Shown here: piece after piece, positions 10,163 through 17,698 of the stretch | Layout of the letters: every line of letters begins with the position of its first letter | How positions within the stretch are numbered: position 1 is the first letter of the stretch | DNA from: Rhizorhabdus sp049889055 | GTDB taxonomy: Bacteria > Pseudomonadota > Alphaproteobacteria > Sphingomonadales > Sphingomonadaceae | Assembly (NCBI RefSeq): GCF_049889055.1 | Contig: NZ_JBLTWO010000002.1 | Span: 62,001 to 126,000 of the forward strand | Length of the DNA: 64,000 bases | Direction of reading: 5' to 3' | Program-made: the position numbers and the translations under genes | Notes under the pieces: generated by a model | What the model was told of the DNA's origin: nothing | Database searches by the model: none | Seen by the model: only the letters and a program-made list of their open reading frames with translations

Positions 10163-11749
10163 TCAATTGGTGGAAAAGCCGGCGTCGGGCACGGCTTGCT
10201 GCCGCGCGGCCGAGGGCGGCTCGGTTGCGGGAACGGTGCGCGGCGGCACCAGTCTTGGCGCAGGGTCGCGAGCGCCGGAGCGGCCCATGAAGGTCTGTCC
10301 GGCGATCAAGCGCTCGGCATCTGTCGCAGCCTTCATCCCCGTGGTGGGTAGCGCGATCTGCTGCGGCGAGACCGGCTTCACGAGATAGGGCGTGACGACG
10401 ATCATCAGCTCGGTCTCGTTGCGCTTGAACGCGCTCGAGCGGAACAGCGCGCCAAGGATCGGGAGGTCGCCCAGCAGAGGCGCCTTGTCGACGCTACTGT
10501 TCTGGCCGTTCGACATCAGGCCGCCGATCATGAAGGCCTGGCCGGAGCCGAGCTCCACCGTGGTTTCCGCACGACGCGTGGTGATGCCGGGGATGGTGAA
10601 GCCGGACAGGCGCACCGATCCGGCGTCGGTCAGCTGCGACACTTCGGGGCGGACCCGCAGCGATATGCGGCCATCGGCCAGCACGGTCGGCGTGAAGGAC
10701 AGGCTGACGCCATATTGCTTGAACTCGACCGAAACTGCGCCGAGCCCCTGCGACAGCGGGATCGGGATTTCGCCGCCGGCGAGGAAGCTCGCGGTTTCGC
10801 CCGAGATCGCGGTCAGATTGGGCTGGGCGAGGGTAGAAACGAGGCCGTCAGCCTCGGCCAGATCGAGCGCCGCGGCGATGTCGAGGCCGAGGAATTTCCC
10901 CGCGAGCCCGAGCGAGGTCCCCGATCCTGCACCCTTGCCGAGCGAGCTGAGATTATAGGTCGTTCCCGGCGAGACCACGAACTGGCCTGTCGCGGGATTG
11001 AAAGGCAGCGACAGCGTGCCGGTCGGGAAGCCGAACTGCGAGGACGCGTCGATGCGGGGCAGGCTGCTGATGTCGGTGTTCGTGATGCTCCCGAAGCTGC
11101 GGCCCTGCGCAATCCCGAACAGGAAGCCGCCGGTCGTGTCGCGGTTGAGCAGGTTCACCCCGATCGACTTGGCGAACTCGCGGCTGACCTCGGCGATCTT
11201 GACCTGCAGATTGACCTGCAGCGGCACGGCCGACTTCAGGCGGTTCACCACCTGCGTATCCTTGCCGACGAACTGTTCGACCAGCTTCTGGGCCTCGGCG
11301 ACCGTGCTGGGGCTGTCGACGGTGCCGGTCAGCAGCACGATGCCGTTCATCGTCGTCGCGGTGATCGCCGCTTCGGGCATGGCGAGCTTCAGCATCGTAT
11401 CCACGCTGCTGATGTTCGCGCCTACGCGGACGATCGAGGACCAGATCACCTTTCCGGCCCGGTCGGTAGCATAGACGGCGGTCTCGCCCGGTCCCTTGCC
11501 GAACAGATAGAGCTGCGTCGAGGAGCGGACCTGGACGTCGGCGATCTTGTCGTCGGCAACGAAAAGGTCGGTCATGGCAGTCGGCAGCGCGATCATCTCG
11601 CCCGAGCCGATCGACAGGGTGAGCGTGTCGCTGGGTCGGCTGATGGTCGCGGTGCGAACGGTCGTGGCGCCGCGTACTGCAGCCGCCTCGGCGATGACGG
11701 GCGAGAGCGCGACCGAGGCCAGCAGCAGGGTTCCGATGGCGCGGCGCAT
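10163..11749 (-). CDS. cpaC: Tad pilus outer-membrane secretin CpaC (RcpA)
   Basis: This 528-residue secretin forms the outer-membrane pore of the Tad pilus. A signal peptide ends near AEAAA. Next comes the pilus/secretin N-terminal domain (residues about 35-110, with TAMTDLFVADDKIADVQV and LYLFGKGPGETAVYATD) and a BON-like region (about 125-190). The secretin core includes VNLQVKIAEVSREFAKSIGV, LAQPNLTAISGETASFLAGGEIPIP, RPEVSQLTD and LPILGALFRSSAFKRNETELMIVVTPYLVKP. The ATG at 11749 overlaps the cpaB stop by one base; a GTG one codon earlier is the alternative. Its 3' end abuts cpaD. Confidence 0.95.
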   Translation of the reverse strand: MRRAIGTLLLASVALSPVIAEAAAVRGATTVRTATISRPSDTLTLSIGSGEMIALPTAMTDLFVADDKIADVQVRSSTQLYLFGKGPGETAVYATDRAGKVIWSSIVRVGANISSVDTMLKLAMPEAAITATTMNGIVLLTGTVDSPSTVAEAQKLVEQFVGKDTQVVNRLKSAVPLQVNLQVKIAEVSREFAKSIGVNLLNRDTTGGFLFGIAQGRSFGSITNTDISSLPRIDASSQFGFPTGTLSLPFNPATGQFVVSPGTTYNLSSLGKGAGSGTSLGLAGKFLGLDIAAALDLAEADGLVSTLAQPNLTAISGETASFLAGGEIPIPLSQGLGAVSVEFKQYGVSLSFTPTVLADGRISLRVRPEVSQLTDAGSVRLSGFTIPGITTRRAETTVELGSGQAFMIGGLMSNGQNSSVDKAPLLGDLPILGALFRSSAFKRNETELMIVVTPYLVKPVSPQQIALPTTGMKAATDAERLIAGQTFMGRSGARDPAPRLVPPRTVPATEPPSAARQQAVPDAGFSTN

Positions 11750-12750
11750 CACTTGGCCCCCGCCGTGCTGAGCGTTACCGCATTACCACGCGCGACGCGT
11801 ACGCCGGACTGCGATGGTGCCGGTGCGACCGGGGTTGTCTGCGCGCCACCAGATGGCCGGGGCGGCACGCTCGACCGCTGGAAGCGCGAGACATCGGCGC
11901 CCACGGTATAGCTTGGATTGTCGTCGACCGGCCGCGAGGTGAGTTCGAGCAGCATCTGCCGCTCGGTCTGAGGATCGGCGTCGGCGGGCAGCTTCACGTT
12001 GCCGCTGGCGATCCGTTCCTCGAGTTCGGCGCGATTGTCCGCGATCGAGCGCAGCGCGAGCGACAGCTGCCCGATCGACTGGGCGACCGCAATCTTCTCG
12101 GCGATCTTCGGGGTCGCCTCGATCGTGACGTTCGAGGTGTTGGCGACGACCGTCTTGCCTTCCTCGTCGACCGTCTTGTCGGTGCGCTGGTCGGTCGCCA
12201 GCACGCGCAGGTTGCGGATGATCGTCTCGGCTGCCTTGAGCGGCGGGCCATCGCCGCCGCCGGGTACTTCCTGCGTGAGCATCAGATCGACGCGATCACC
12301 GGGAAAGACGAAGCCGGCGACGCCCGACTGCGCCGAGACCGAAATGGTAATGGCGCGCATGCCCGGGCCCAGCGCTGCGGCGAGAAAACCGCGATCACCC
12401 GGCTTGACGAGCGCGCCCTGGGTCAGCGGCGCACCGGCGGTGATCGCATAGCGGACCACCGAGCCGTTGAGCGCGGAGAGGTCGCTCTGCCCCTTGATGT
12501 AATAGCTGTTGCCGACCAGCTCGGCGGGCCAGCGCTGATAGCGGATGCTTTCGGGGCTGATGATCGTGCCGACCGGAAGCGGACGGATCGCGACGGCGAC
12601 TTCGGGGCCGCTGGGCTGCGGTGCCACTGCAACGGCCGTCGGCGCGGCCTCCGCTTCGCTTTGTCCGCCGAACATGGAGCGGAAGACGACGGCGGAAATC
12701 CCCGCCATCACGAGCGCCATGATCAGAAGCAGCAACTTCCTGGCATCCAT
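11749..12750 (-). CDS. cpaB: Tad pilus assembly protein CpaB (RcpC)
   Basis: The 333-residue product has an N-terminal membrane helix (residues 5-27) and periplasmic domains. A SAF domain (about 50-115; VAIRPLPVGTIISPESIRYQRWP, GAPLTQGALVKPGDRGFLAA) is followed by the RcpC/CpaB domain (about 120-250; GMRAITISVSAQSGVAGFVFPGDRVDLMLTQ). The C-terminal tail is Pro/Ala-rich and low in complexity. CpaB/RcpC is thought to help the secretin assemble or be gated. The ATG begins 67 bp after the end of cpaA, past two small hairpins. Confidence 0.93.
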   Translation of the reverse strand: MDARKLLLLIMALVMAGISAVVFRSMFGGQSEAEAAPTAVAVAPQPSGPEVAVAIRPLPVGTIISPESIRYQRWPAELVGNSYYIKGQSDLSALNGSVVRYAITAGAPLTQGALVKPGDRGFLAAALGPGMRAITISVSAQSGVAGFVFPGDRVDLMLTQEVPGGGDGPPLKAAETIIRNLRVLATDQRTDKTVDEEGKTVVANTSNVTIEATPKIAEKIAVAQSIGQLSLALRSIADNRAELEERIASGNVKLPADADPQTERQMLLELTSRPVDDNPSYTVGADVSRFQRSSVPPRPSGGAQTTPVAPAPSQSGVRVARGNAVTLSTAGAK

Positions 12751-12768
12751 TGTTCAAGACCCGTTCTC

Positions 12769-12807
12769 GCCCGTTTCCGGGCCATAAGGACTGTCCCGAA
12801 ACGGGAC
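12769..12807 (-). other. Two small hairpins between cpaA and cpaB
   Basis: Two perfect inverted repeats sit in the 67-bp gap: 12802-12807 with 12793-12798 (6 bp, 3-nt loop) and 12778-12782 with 12769-12773 (5 bp, which on the transcript has a GAAA tetraloop). They could stabilise or partly separate the cpaA and cpaB messages. Seen directly; the role is inferred. Confidence 0.4.
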
Positions 12808-12817
12808 CCCGTCCGGG

Positions 12818-13291
12818 CTATGCGGTCGTTGTGGTTAACAACCCGTTTGCGATCACCCACAGCCCGCCCATGGCGATCGCGACGCCATAGGGGAGCTCCG
12901 GCTTCGCGGCATTGGGGCGCCAGCGCTGCCGCACCAGCAGAATGACCGCGATCACGCCGCCCGACAGCGCCATGACCGTCAGCATCGGCAGCAGCGCCTG
13001 CGCAGGCAGCCACAACGCGAGGGCTGCGATCATCTTCACGTCGCCGCCGCCGATCATCCGGAAGAAGAAGAGGAGAGCGAACAGCAGGAACAGGCCGAGC
13101 GCCAGACCGATACGGAGTGCGACGTCGGGCCAGAGCGGCTCGCCCGCTGCCCACCAGAAGGCAATGGCGAAAATCGCAATCGCCGCATTGAGTTCGTTCG
13201 ATATCGTCCGCGAACGGATGTCCGTCCATGCCGCCATCAGCAGCAGCACGGCCAGGAGAATGCCGAACAGGTCGGGCAATTGTGTGGGCAT
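12818..13291 (-). CDS. cpaA: Prepilin peptidase CpaA (TadV-like)
   Basis: This 157-residue polytopic aspartic protease cleaves the leader of Flp prepilin and Tad pseudopilins at the inner membrane. Both catalytic Asp are visible: Asp24 in AAWTDIRSRTISN and Asp84 in the GxGD motif (IGGGDVKM). The length is normal for this small, methyltransferase-free subfamily. Although the frame extends upstream to 13471, the ATG at 13291 gives the proper N-terminus (MPTQLPDLF, then the first membrane helix). It is the first gene of the minus-strand cpa/tad operon. No flp pilin gene precedes it in the window; the upstream neighbour is divergent. Confidence 0.92.
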   Translation of the reverse strand: MPTQLPDLFGILLAVLLLMAAWTDIRSRTISNELNAAIAIFAIAFWWAAGEPLWPDVALRIGLALGLFLLFALLFFFRMIGGGDVKMIAALALWLPAQALLPMLTVMALSGGVIAVILLVRQRWRPNAAKPELPYGVAIAMGGLWVIANGLLTTTTA

Positions 13292-13297
13292 GGTTAA
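13290..13297 (-). promoter_or_regulatory. CtrA-like half-site at the cpaA start
   Basis: On the minus strand the 8-mer TTAACCAT overlaps the cpaA start codon. TTAACC is the core half-site of the alphaproteobacterial cell-cycle regulator CtrA, which controls pilus genes in Caulobacter. A second half-site at the proper spacing is not visible, so this is only a candidate. Confidence 0.3.
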
Positions 13298-13339
13298 GAA
13301 GGGTAGACGGCCGCGCTTACCAAAATCTAAACGCGGACC

Positions 13340-14443
13340 ATGAACGAGCCGATCAACAAGGCGGACATCGCGATCGTCGGTGCCGGCATGGCGGGCGCAA
13401 GCCTGGCCGCGGCCCTGGGCAAGGCGGCGCGGATCGTTTTGCTGGAGGCGGAGGACGTCGCCGGCTATCACAGCACCGGCCGATCTGCCGCCTTCTGGTC
13501 GGAAACCTATGGCGGCCCGGCGGTGCAGCCGCTGACGAGCGCATCCTTCCTATTCCTCGAATATGGCGGGTTTCTCGGTGACCGGGGCGCGGTGCATCTG
13601 GCGGCGCCCGGCGATGGCCGTCACCTCGACCGGCTCGAAGCCGAGTTCGCTGGTCGGGTGCGGCTGGATCGCCTCGACCGGGCCATGCTCGAAGAACGGA
13701 TCCCCGGCTTGCGGCCAGGCTTTGACGAGGGGCTGGCCGAACCGACCTGCCGCGACATCGACGTCGCCGCGCTGCACGCGCATTATCTGGCCGAAGCGCG
13801 CCGCGCTGGCGTGGACCTGAGGACGAACGCCCGGCTGCTTTCGGCCGAGCGGGACGCCGGTGGATGGCTCCTGACGACGGCAGCCGGCGAGGTGCGCGCC
13901 GACATCCTCGTCAACGCGGCTGGCGCGTGGGCCGATCCCGTGGCGGTCCTCGCCGGCCAGCAACCGCTCGGCATCTCTCCCTTGCGTCGGACCATGGTCC
14001 AACTTGCCGTGAAGCCTGCGACCGGGCCGGACATGCCGCTCGTGATGGACGCCGCAGGGCATTATTATTTCAAGCCTGAGGCGGGGGGGCGGCTGTGGCT
14101 GTCCCCGCATGACGAAACACCGATCGACCCTTGCGACGTGGCGCCTGAGGAGATCGACGTCGCGCGGGCCATCGACCGGCTCGAACAGGTGGTCGACTGG
14201 TCGATCGCGCGCAAGGAGCGGGCTTGGGCAGGGCTGCGCAGCTTCGCCCCTGATCGGGTCCCCGTCTATGGCCCGGCGGAACCTGGCGACAGATTCTTCT
14301 GGTTTGCAGGGCAGGGTGGGTTCGGCATCCAGACCGCCCCCGCAGCCGCCGCGATCGGCGCCGCTATTCTGCTGGGGACCTCTCTTCCCGAGTCGCTTGG
14401 GTCGGTCGACCCGAGTCGCTATCTCCCTCGCCGCGTGGGCTGA
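13340..14443 (+). CDS. FAD-dependent oxidoreductase, DAO (glycine/D-amino-acid oxidase) family
   Basis: The 367-residue flavoenzyme has an N-terminal Rossmann motif (ADIAIVGAGMAGASLAAAL, residues 8-26) ending in the ribose-binding Glu of VLLEAED. Then comes GYHSTGRSAAFWSETYGG, typical of the DAO group with a Ser/Thr-Gly-Arg-Ser loop. Further landmarks are DILVNAAGAWADPVAVLAG and, near the C-terminus, AGQGGFGIQTAPAAAAIGA, the second dinucleotide-contact segment. It should oxidise an amine or amino acid to the imine with release of peroxide, or act as a dehydrogenase; the substrate cannot be told from sequence. It is divergent from cpaA across 48 bp and seems to be a single-gene unit, followed by an inverted repeat (14 bp palindrome near 14488-14501). 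Confidence 0.85.
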   Translation: MNEPINKADIAIVGAGMAGASLAAALGKAARIVLLEAEDVAGYHSTGRSAAFWSETYGGPAVQPLTSASFLFLEYGGFLGDRGAVHLAAPGDGRHLDRLEAEFAGRVRLDRLDRAMLEERIPGLRPGFDEGLAEPTCRDIDVAALHAHYLAEARRAGVDLRTNARLLSAERDAGGWLLTTAAGEVRADILVNAAGAWADPVAVLAGQQPLGISPLRRTMVQLAVKPATGPDMPLVMDAAGHYYFKPEAGGRLWLSPHDETPIDPCDVAPEEIDVARAIDRLEQVVDWSIARKERAWAGLRSFAPDRVPVYGPAEPGDRFFWFAGQGGFGIQTAPAAAAIGAAILLGTSLPESLGSVDPSRYLPRRVG

Positions 14444-14613
14444 CCGGGCGGCTCCCATCCTTTAGGCTAAGCCCCCTGTACAAAGGTGTTGCGGGTACCC
14501 GCACCCCCTTGCGCCTTACCCTACGGAACCAAGGGGTGTCGGGCCTGGTGCAGTCGATTTTGAACATTATACGAAGGTCTTACGAAGAATTACCATCCTG
14601 TCACGAAGCCCTG

Positions 14614-14621
14614 TTAACCAT
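14614..14621 (+). promoter_or_regulatory. CtrA-like half-site upstream of the HicB-like gene
   Basis: The 8-mer TTAACCAT lies 44 bases before the ATG at 14665. It matches the CtrA half-site core exactly, but no second TTAA at the canonical 7-base distance is present. Confidence 0.3.
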
Positions 14622-14664
14622 AGTCGAAAGCCATCGGAGAGGATCCAAAACAGGGTGGCGTAGC

Positions 14665-14934
14665 ATGGGCATCTATCTCAAGGGTCTGGAGCTCTATCCG
14701 GCCAGGGTTCATTGCGAGGGTGGCTTCTACCAGGCCGATTTCATCGATATTCCGCACTGCCGGGCTTATGGGTCTTCGGCGATCGAGGCCGAGGTCGCTG
14801 CTGCCGAGGTGCTGCAACAGCATGCGCAGATGCTGGGGCGTTACGGTCGGCATCTGCCGCTGCCGTCGATTCCCGCCCGCGAACATCGTCTGCCCGACAG
14901 CTATGTCGCGTTCATTCCCGCGCCGGCGCTCTGA
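14665..14934 (+). CDS. Small HicB-like domain protein without a HicA partner
   Basis: The 89-residue product follows the partial-RNase-H-like pattern of HicB antitoxins: YPARVHCEGGFYQADFIDIPHCRAYG, a helical segment with alternating EA (AIEAEVAAAEVLQQHAQML), then LPLPSIP. HicB proteins normally neutralise a HicA mRNA interferase encoded next door and have a DNA-binding tail. Here no hicA-sized gene is found on either side, and the product ends soon after the HicB core with no obvious helix-turn-helix. The ATG at 14665 gives the conserved N-terminus; the frame is open further up, but that stretch is non-coding in character. Function unknown. The next gene is convergent 6 bp away. Confidence 0.65.
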   Translation: MGIYLKGLELYPARVHCEGGFYQADFIDIPHCRAYGSSAIEAEVAAAEVLQQHAQMLGRYGRHLPLPSIPAREHRLPDSYVAFIPAPAL

Positions 14935-14940
14935 CCGCGG

Positions 14941-15297
14941 TTAGAAAACCAGCTTTTCTTCGTTCGTCGTGACGATCGACACAGGGCCCCGGACATCGAT
15001 CCGGGCATCGAGTCGATCCAGCGACAGGTCGTGAAGCGCAAGGCCGCTCTGGCAGACGCTGACCACGACTCGCAATTCCAGGGCTTCTTCGAAAATCTGT
15101 GCGAGCGTGGGCAGGCCGACAGCCTGTCGACGGGTATCGCTGGGCGCGATCAGCGGCGCAGCAAGCAAGCCGACGGCCAGTTCGTGCAGATGGACCGAGG
15201 TGTCGCGTCCGCTGGCGGCGGCAGCGGCGGCGAGGCTCAGAGCGGCGTGCAGCCGCTCGGGATCGCCGGATGCGACGAGCAGGATCAGGCCGCGCAT
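14941..15297 (-). CDS. DsrE-like small protein
   Basis: The 118-residue product resembles DsrE/F-type sulfur-relay proteins: RGLILLVASGDPERLHAALSLAAAAAASGRDTSVHLHELAV at the N-terminus and LRVVVSVCQSGLALHDLSLDRLDARIDVRGPVSIV at the C-terminus. A single Cys in the VCQSGL turn sits where DsrE proteins carry their persulfide Cys (family knowledge). It overlaps the 3' end of the moeB-like gene by 13 bp, so the two are co-translated. A role in handing sulfur to or from the ThiF/MoeB enzyme is plausible but inferred. Confidence 0.7.
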   Translation of the reverse strand: MRGLILLVASGDPERLHAALSLAAAAAASGRDTSVHLHELAVGLLAAPLIAPSDTRRQAVGLPTLAQIFEEALELRVVVSVCQSGLALHDLSLDRLDARIDVRGPVSIVTTNEEKLVF

Positions 15298-16034
15298 CGG
15301 CAGGCAGGGTCCTTCGACACCTTGATCGTGCGGAACCGGAAGGCGAGCGCGTCGACCAGCAGCAGCCTGCCGGCCGGATCGTCGCCGAAGCCGGTGAGGA
15401 CGCGCAGCACTTCGGACGCACCGAGGCTGCCCATGATCCCGGTGATCGCGCCGAGCACGCCCTGATCGGCGCAGCTGAGCTCGTCGCGCGCCGGGTCCGA
15501 CCCGACGAGACAGCGATAACAGGGCTGGTCAGCCTCCCAGCCGCGCCAGGTCGCCAACTGTCCGTCGAACTGGCCGACCGCAGCCGACACGAGCGGAATG
15601 CGCAAAGCGACGGAGGCATCCGATACGGCCAGCCGCGTCGCGAAATTGTCGCAGCCGTCGATGATCGTATCGGCGCCCGCGAGCAGGTCCAGGACATTTC
15701 CCGCATCGATCCGCGCCTGGATGGGCTCGACCGTCACATCGGGATTAGCAGCCCGCACCCAATCTGCTGCGGCGTCGACCTTGGGTCGGCCGATGTCGCT
15801 CATCCCATAGATCGTCTGACGCTGCAGGTTGGACAGGTCGACCACATCATCATCGATCAGGCGCAGCCGCCCGACGCCCGCTGCGGCAAGATATTGAACG
15901 ACCGGGGATCCGATCCCGCCCGCGCCGACAACGACCACCGAGGCGTTCAGCAGCGCCTGTTGCCCCGCGCCGCCGACCTCCTTGAGGATGATGTGCCGTG
16001 CATAGCGGTCGAGCTGTCCGTCGGTCAGCGCCAT
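15285..16034 (-). CDS. ThiF/MoeB/HesA family adenylyltransferase
   Basis: This 249-residue E1-like enzyme adenylates the C-terminus of a small sulfur carrier (MoaD or ThiS type). It starts LTDGQLDRYARHIILKEVGG, the standard MoeB opening. The ATP loop is VVVVGAGGIGSPVVQYLA, with DDDVVDLSNLQRQTIY after it and the Asp of IIDGCDNFATR. Zinc ligands appear as CYRC (about residue 175), but the second pair at the extreme C-terminus is C-R-C instead of the usual CxxC, three residues before the stop. ELSCADQGVLG holds the Cys equivalent to the ThiF catalytic Cys. It could serve molybdopterin or thiamine synthesis; no other genes of either pathway are nearby. Confidence 0.85.
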   Translation of the reverse strand: MALTDGQLDRYARHIILKEVGGAGQQALLNASVVVVGAGGIGSPVVQYLAAAGVGRLRLIDDDVVDLSNLQRQTIYGMSDIGRPKVDAAADWVRAANPDVTVEPIQARIDAGNVLDLLAGADTIIDGCDNFATRLAVSDASVALRIPLVSAAVGQFDGQLATWRGWEADQPCYRCLVGSDPARDELSCADQGVLGAITGIMGSLGASEVLRVLTGFGDDPAGRLLLVDALAFRFRTIKVSKDPACRCAA

Positions 16035-16040
16035 GCGCCC

Positions 16041-16490
16041 TCAGCGACCGGTCGATCCGAAGCCACCGCTGCCGCGTGCGGTGTCGTCGAGTTCGGCGAC
16101 TTCGGCGAAGCTGGCTCGCTGCACGGCGGCAGGCACCAGCTGCGCGATCCGCTCCCCGCGCTTAACCTCGAAGGGGGCATCGCCCAGATTGGCGAGGATG
16201 ACCTTCACCTCGCCGCGATAATCGGCATCGATCGTGCCCGGCGTGTTGAGGCAGGTGATGCCGTGCTTGAGTGCCAGGCCGGAGCGCGGGCGGACCTGCA
16301 CCTCATAGCCTTCGGGGATGGCGATGGCGAAGCCGGTCGCCACGGCATGGCGCGCGCCGGGTGCCAGCGTGACGTCCTCCGCCGCAACCACGTCGAGGCC
16401 TGCGGCATGGTCGGTCGCGTAAGCGGGGAGCGGCAGGCCGGCACCATGGTCGAGGCGCTTGAGGCGAATGGCGATGTCAGGCGAACTCAT
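16041..16490 (-). CDS. dut: dUTP diphosphatase
   Basis: The 149-residue trimeric dUTPase hydrolyses dUTP to dUMP and PPi, keeping uracil out of DNA. All five motifs are visible: AGLDVVA, RPRSGLALKHGI, NTPGTIDADYRGE (with the catalytic Asp), RIAQLV and the C-terminal arm RGSGGFGSTG. ATG 16490 overlaps coaBC by 14 bp; the in-frame codon at 16505 is TTG and less likely. coaBC-dut coupling is widespread in Alphaproteobacteria. Six bp separate it from the moeB-like gene. Confidence 0.96.
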   Translation of the reverse strand: MSSPDIAIRLKRLDHGAGLPLPAYATDHAAGLDVVAAEDVTLAPGARHAVATGFAIAIPEGYEVQVRPRSGLALKHGITCLNTPGTIDADYRGEVKVILANLGDAPFEVKRGERIAQLVPAAVQRASFAEVAELDDTARGSGGFGSTGR

Positions 16491-17694
16491 CGGCGATCCT
16501 TGCAACGAGGCGGGCGGCGACCTGATCCTTGGGCAGCCGTTCCCAGCTTTCGACCCCGGTCGCGGTCACGATATGGATGCTGTTGCTGTCGCCGCCCATC
16601 ACATCGCCGGACACGTCATTGGCGACGATCCAGTCCGCGCCTTTGCGCGCGCGCTTGGCGACGGCATGCTCGACGACCTTCTCGGTCTCGGCGGCGAAGC
16701 CGATCAGCAGGCGGGGCTTGAACTGGCTCTGACCCAGCCCTGCGAGAATGTCCGGGTTTTCGGCAAGGGCGAGCGTCGGCGCCGCACCCGAGCCATCCTT
16801 CTTGATCTTCTGCCCGGCGGCGCTCTCGGCGCGCCAGTCGGCGACCGCCGCCACCATCACTGCGATATCAGCGGGCAGGGCTGCGTCGACCGCAGCCGCC
16901 ATCTCGCGCGCGCTTTCCACATCGATGCGGTGAACGCCGGCGGGCGTAGGGAGCGTCACGGGCCCGGAGACCAGCGTCACCCGCGCTCCGGCAGCGGCCA
17001 GTGCGCCGGCGATCGCATAGCCTTGCTTGCCCGAGGAACGGTTAGCGATGTAGCGGACCGGGTCGATCGGTTCATGCGTCGGACCTGCGGTCACGATCAC
17101 ATGCCGCCCCGCGAGCGGCCCGCCCTTGAGGCCGGGTTGGGGCGCCTGGCGCGGCGCAGCCAGCATCGTCAGGGCACGCTGCCAGACCATCTCGGGCTCG
17201 GGCAGCCGGCCGGGGCCGAACTCGCCACAGGCCATCGCGCCTTCGTCCGGGTCCATCACGATGATCCCGTCGGCATGCAGCTGCGCGACGTTGCGCTGGG
17301 TCGCGGGGTGCAGCCACATGCGGACGTTCATCGCGGGCACCGCGAGCACCGGCTTGTCGGTCGCCAGCAGCAGCGTGGTCGCCAGATTGTCGGCGATGCC
17401 GGCCGCCATCTTCGCCATCATGTCGGCGGTCGCGGGGCAGACCACAACGAGATCGGCCTCGCGGCTGAGCTGGATATGGCCCATCTCGGTCTCGTTCTTC
17501 AGGTCCCACAGACTGGTGTGGACCTCCTGCTCGGACAGCGCTGCGAGCGTCATCGGGGTGACGAACTGCGCGCCTGCCTCGGTCAGCACGCAGCGCACGC
17601 TGCCGCCCCCCTTGCGGATGAGACGCACGAGTTGGCACGCCTTGTAGGCCGCGATGCCGCCGCCGACGATCAGCAATATCCGGGGCGCGATCAT
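16477..17694 (-). CDS. coaBC: Bifunctional phosphopantothenoylcysteine decarboxylase / phosphopantothenate-cysteine ligase
   Basis: This 405-residue enzyme catalyses two steps of coenzyme A synthesis from 4'-phosphopantothenate. The CoaC half (about 1-185) has the flavin-binding opening RILLIVGGGIAAYKACQLVR, the catalytic His in EMGHIQLSREAD, the substrate motif PAMNVRMW and the recognition-flap Cys in MACGEFGPGRL. The CoaB half (about 195-405) starts with VIVTAGPTHEPIDPVRYIANRSSGKQGYA and contains the KIKKDGSG lysine motif. Length is normal. It is followed by dut in an overlapping frame and preceded by ubiB 4 bp away, so it is part of the ubiE-ubiB-coaBC-dut operon. CoaD, a later enzyme of the same pathway, is at 42742. 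Confidence 0.96.
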   Translation of the reverse strand: MIAPRILLIVGGGIAAYKACQLVRLIRKGGGSVRCVLTEAGAQFVTPMTLAALSEQEVHTSLWDLKNETEMGHIQLSREADLVVVCPATADMMAKMAAGIADNLATTLLLATDKPVLAVPAMNVRMWLHPATQRNVAQLHADGIIVMDPDEGAMACGEFGPGRLPEPEMVWQRALTMLAAPRQAPQPGLKGGPLAGRHVIVTAGPTHEPIDPVRYIANRSSGKQGYAIAGALAAAGARVTLVSGPVTLPTPAGVHRIDVESAREMAAAVDAALPADIAVMVAAVADWRAESAAGQKIKKDGSGAAPTLALAENPDILAGLGQSQFKPRLLIGFAAETEKVVEHAVAKRARKGADWIVANDVSGDVMGGDSNSIHIVTATGVESWERLPKDQVAARLVARIADEFA

Positions 17695-17698
17695 GGGA

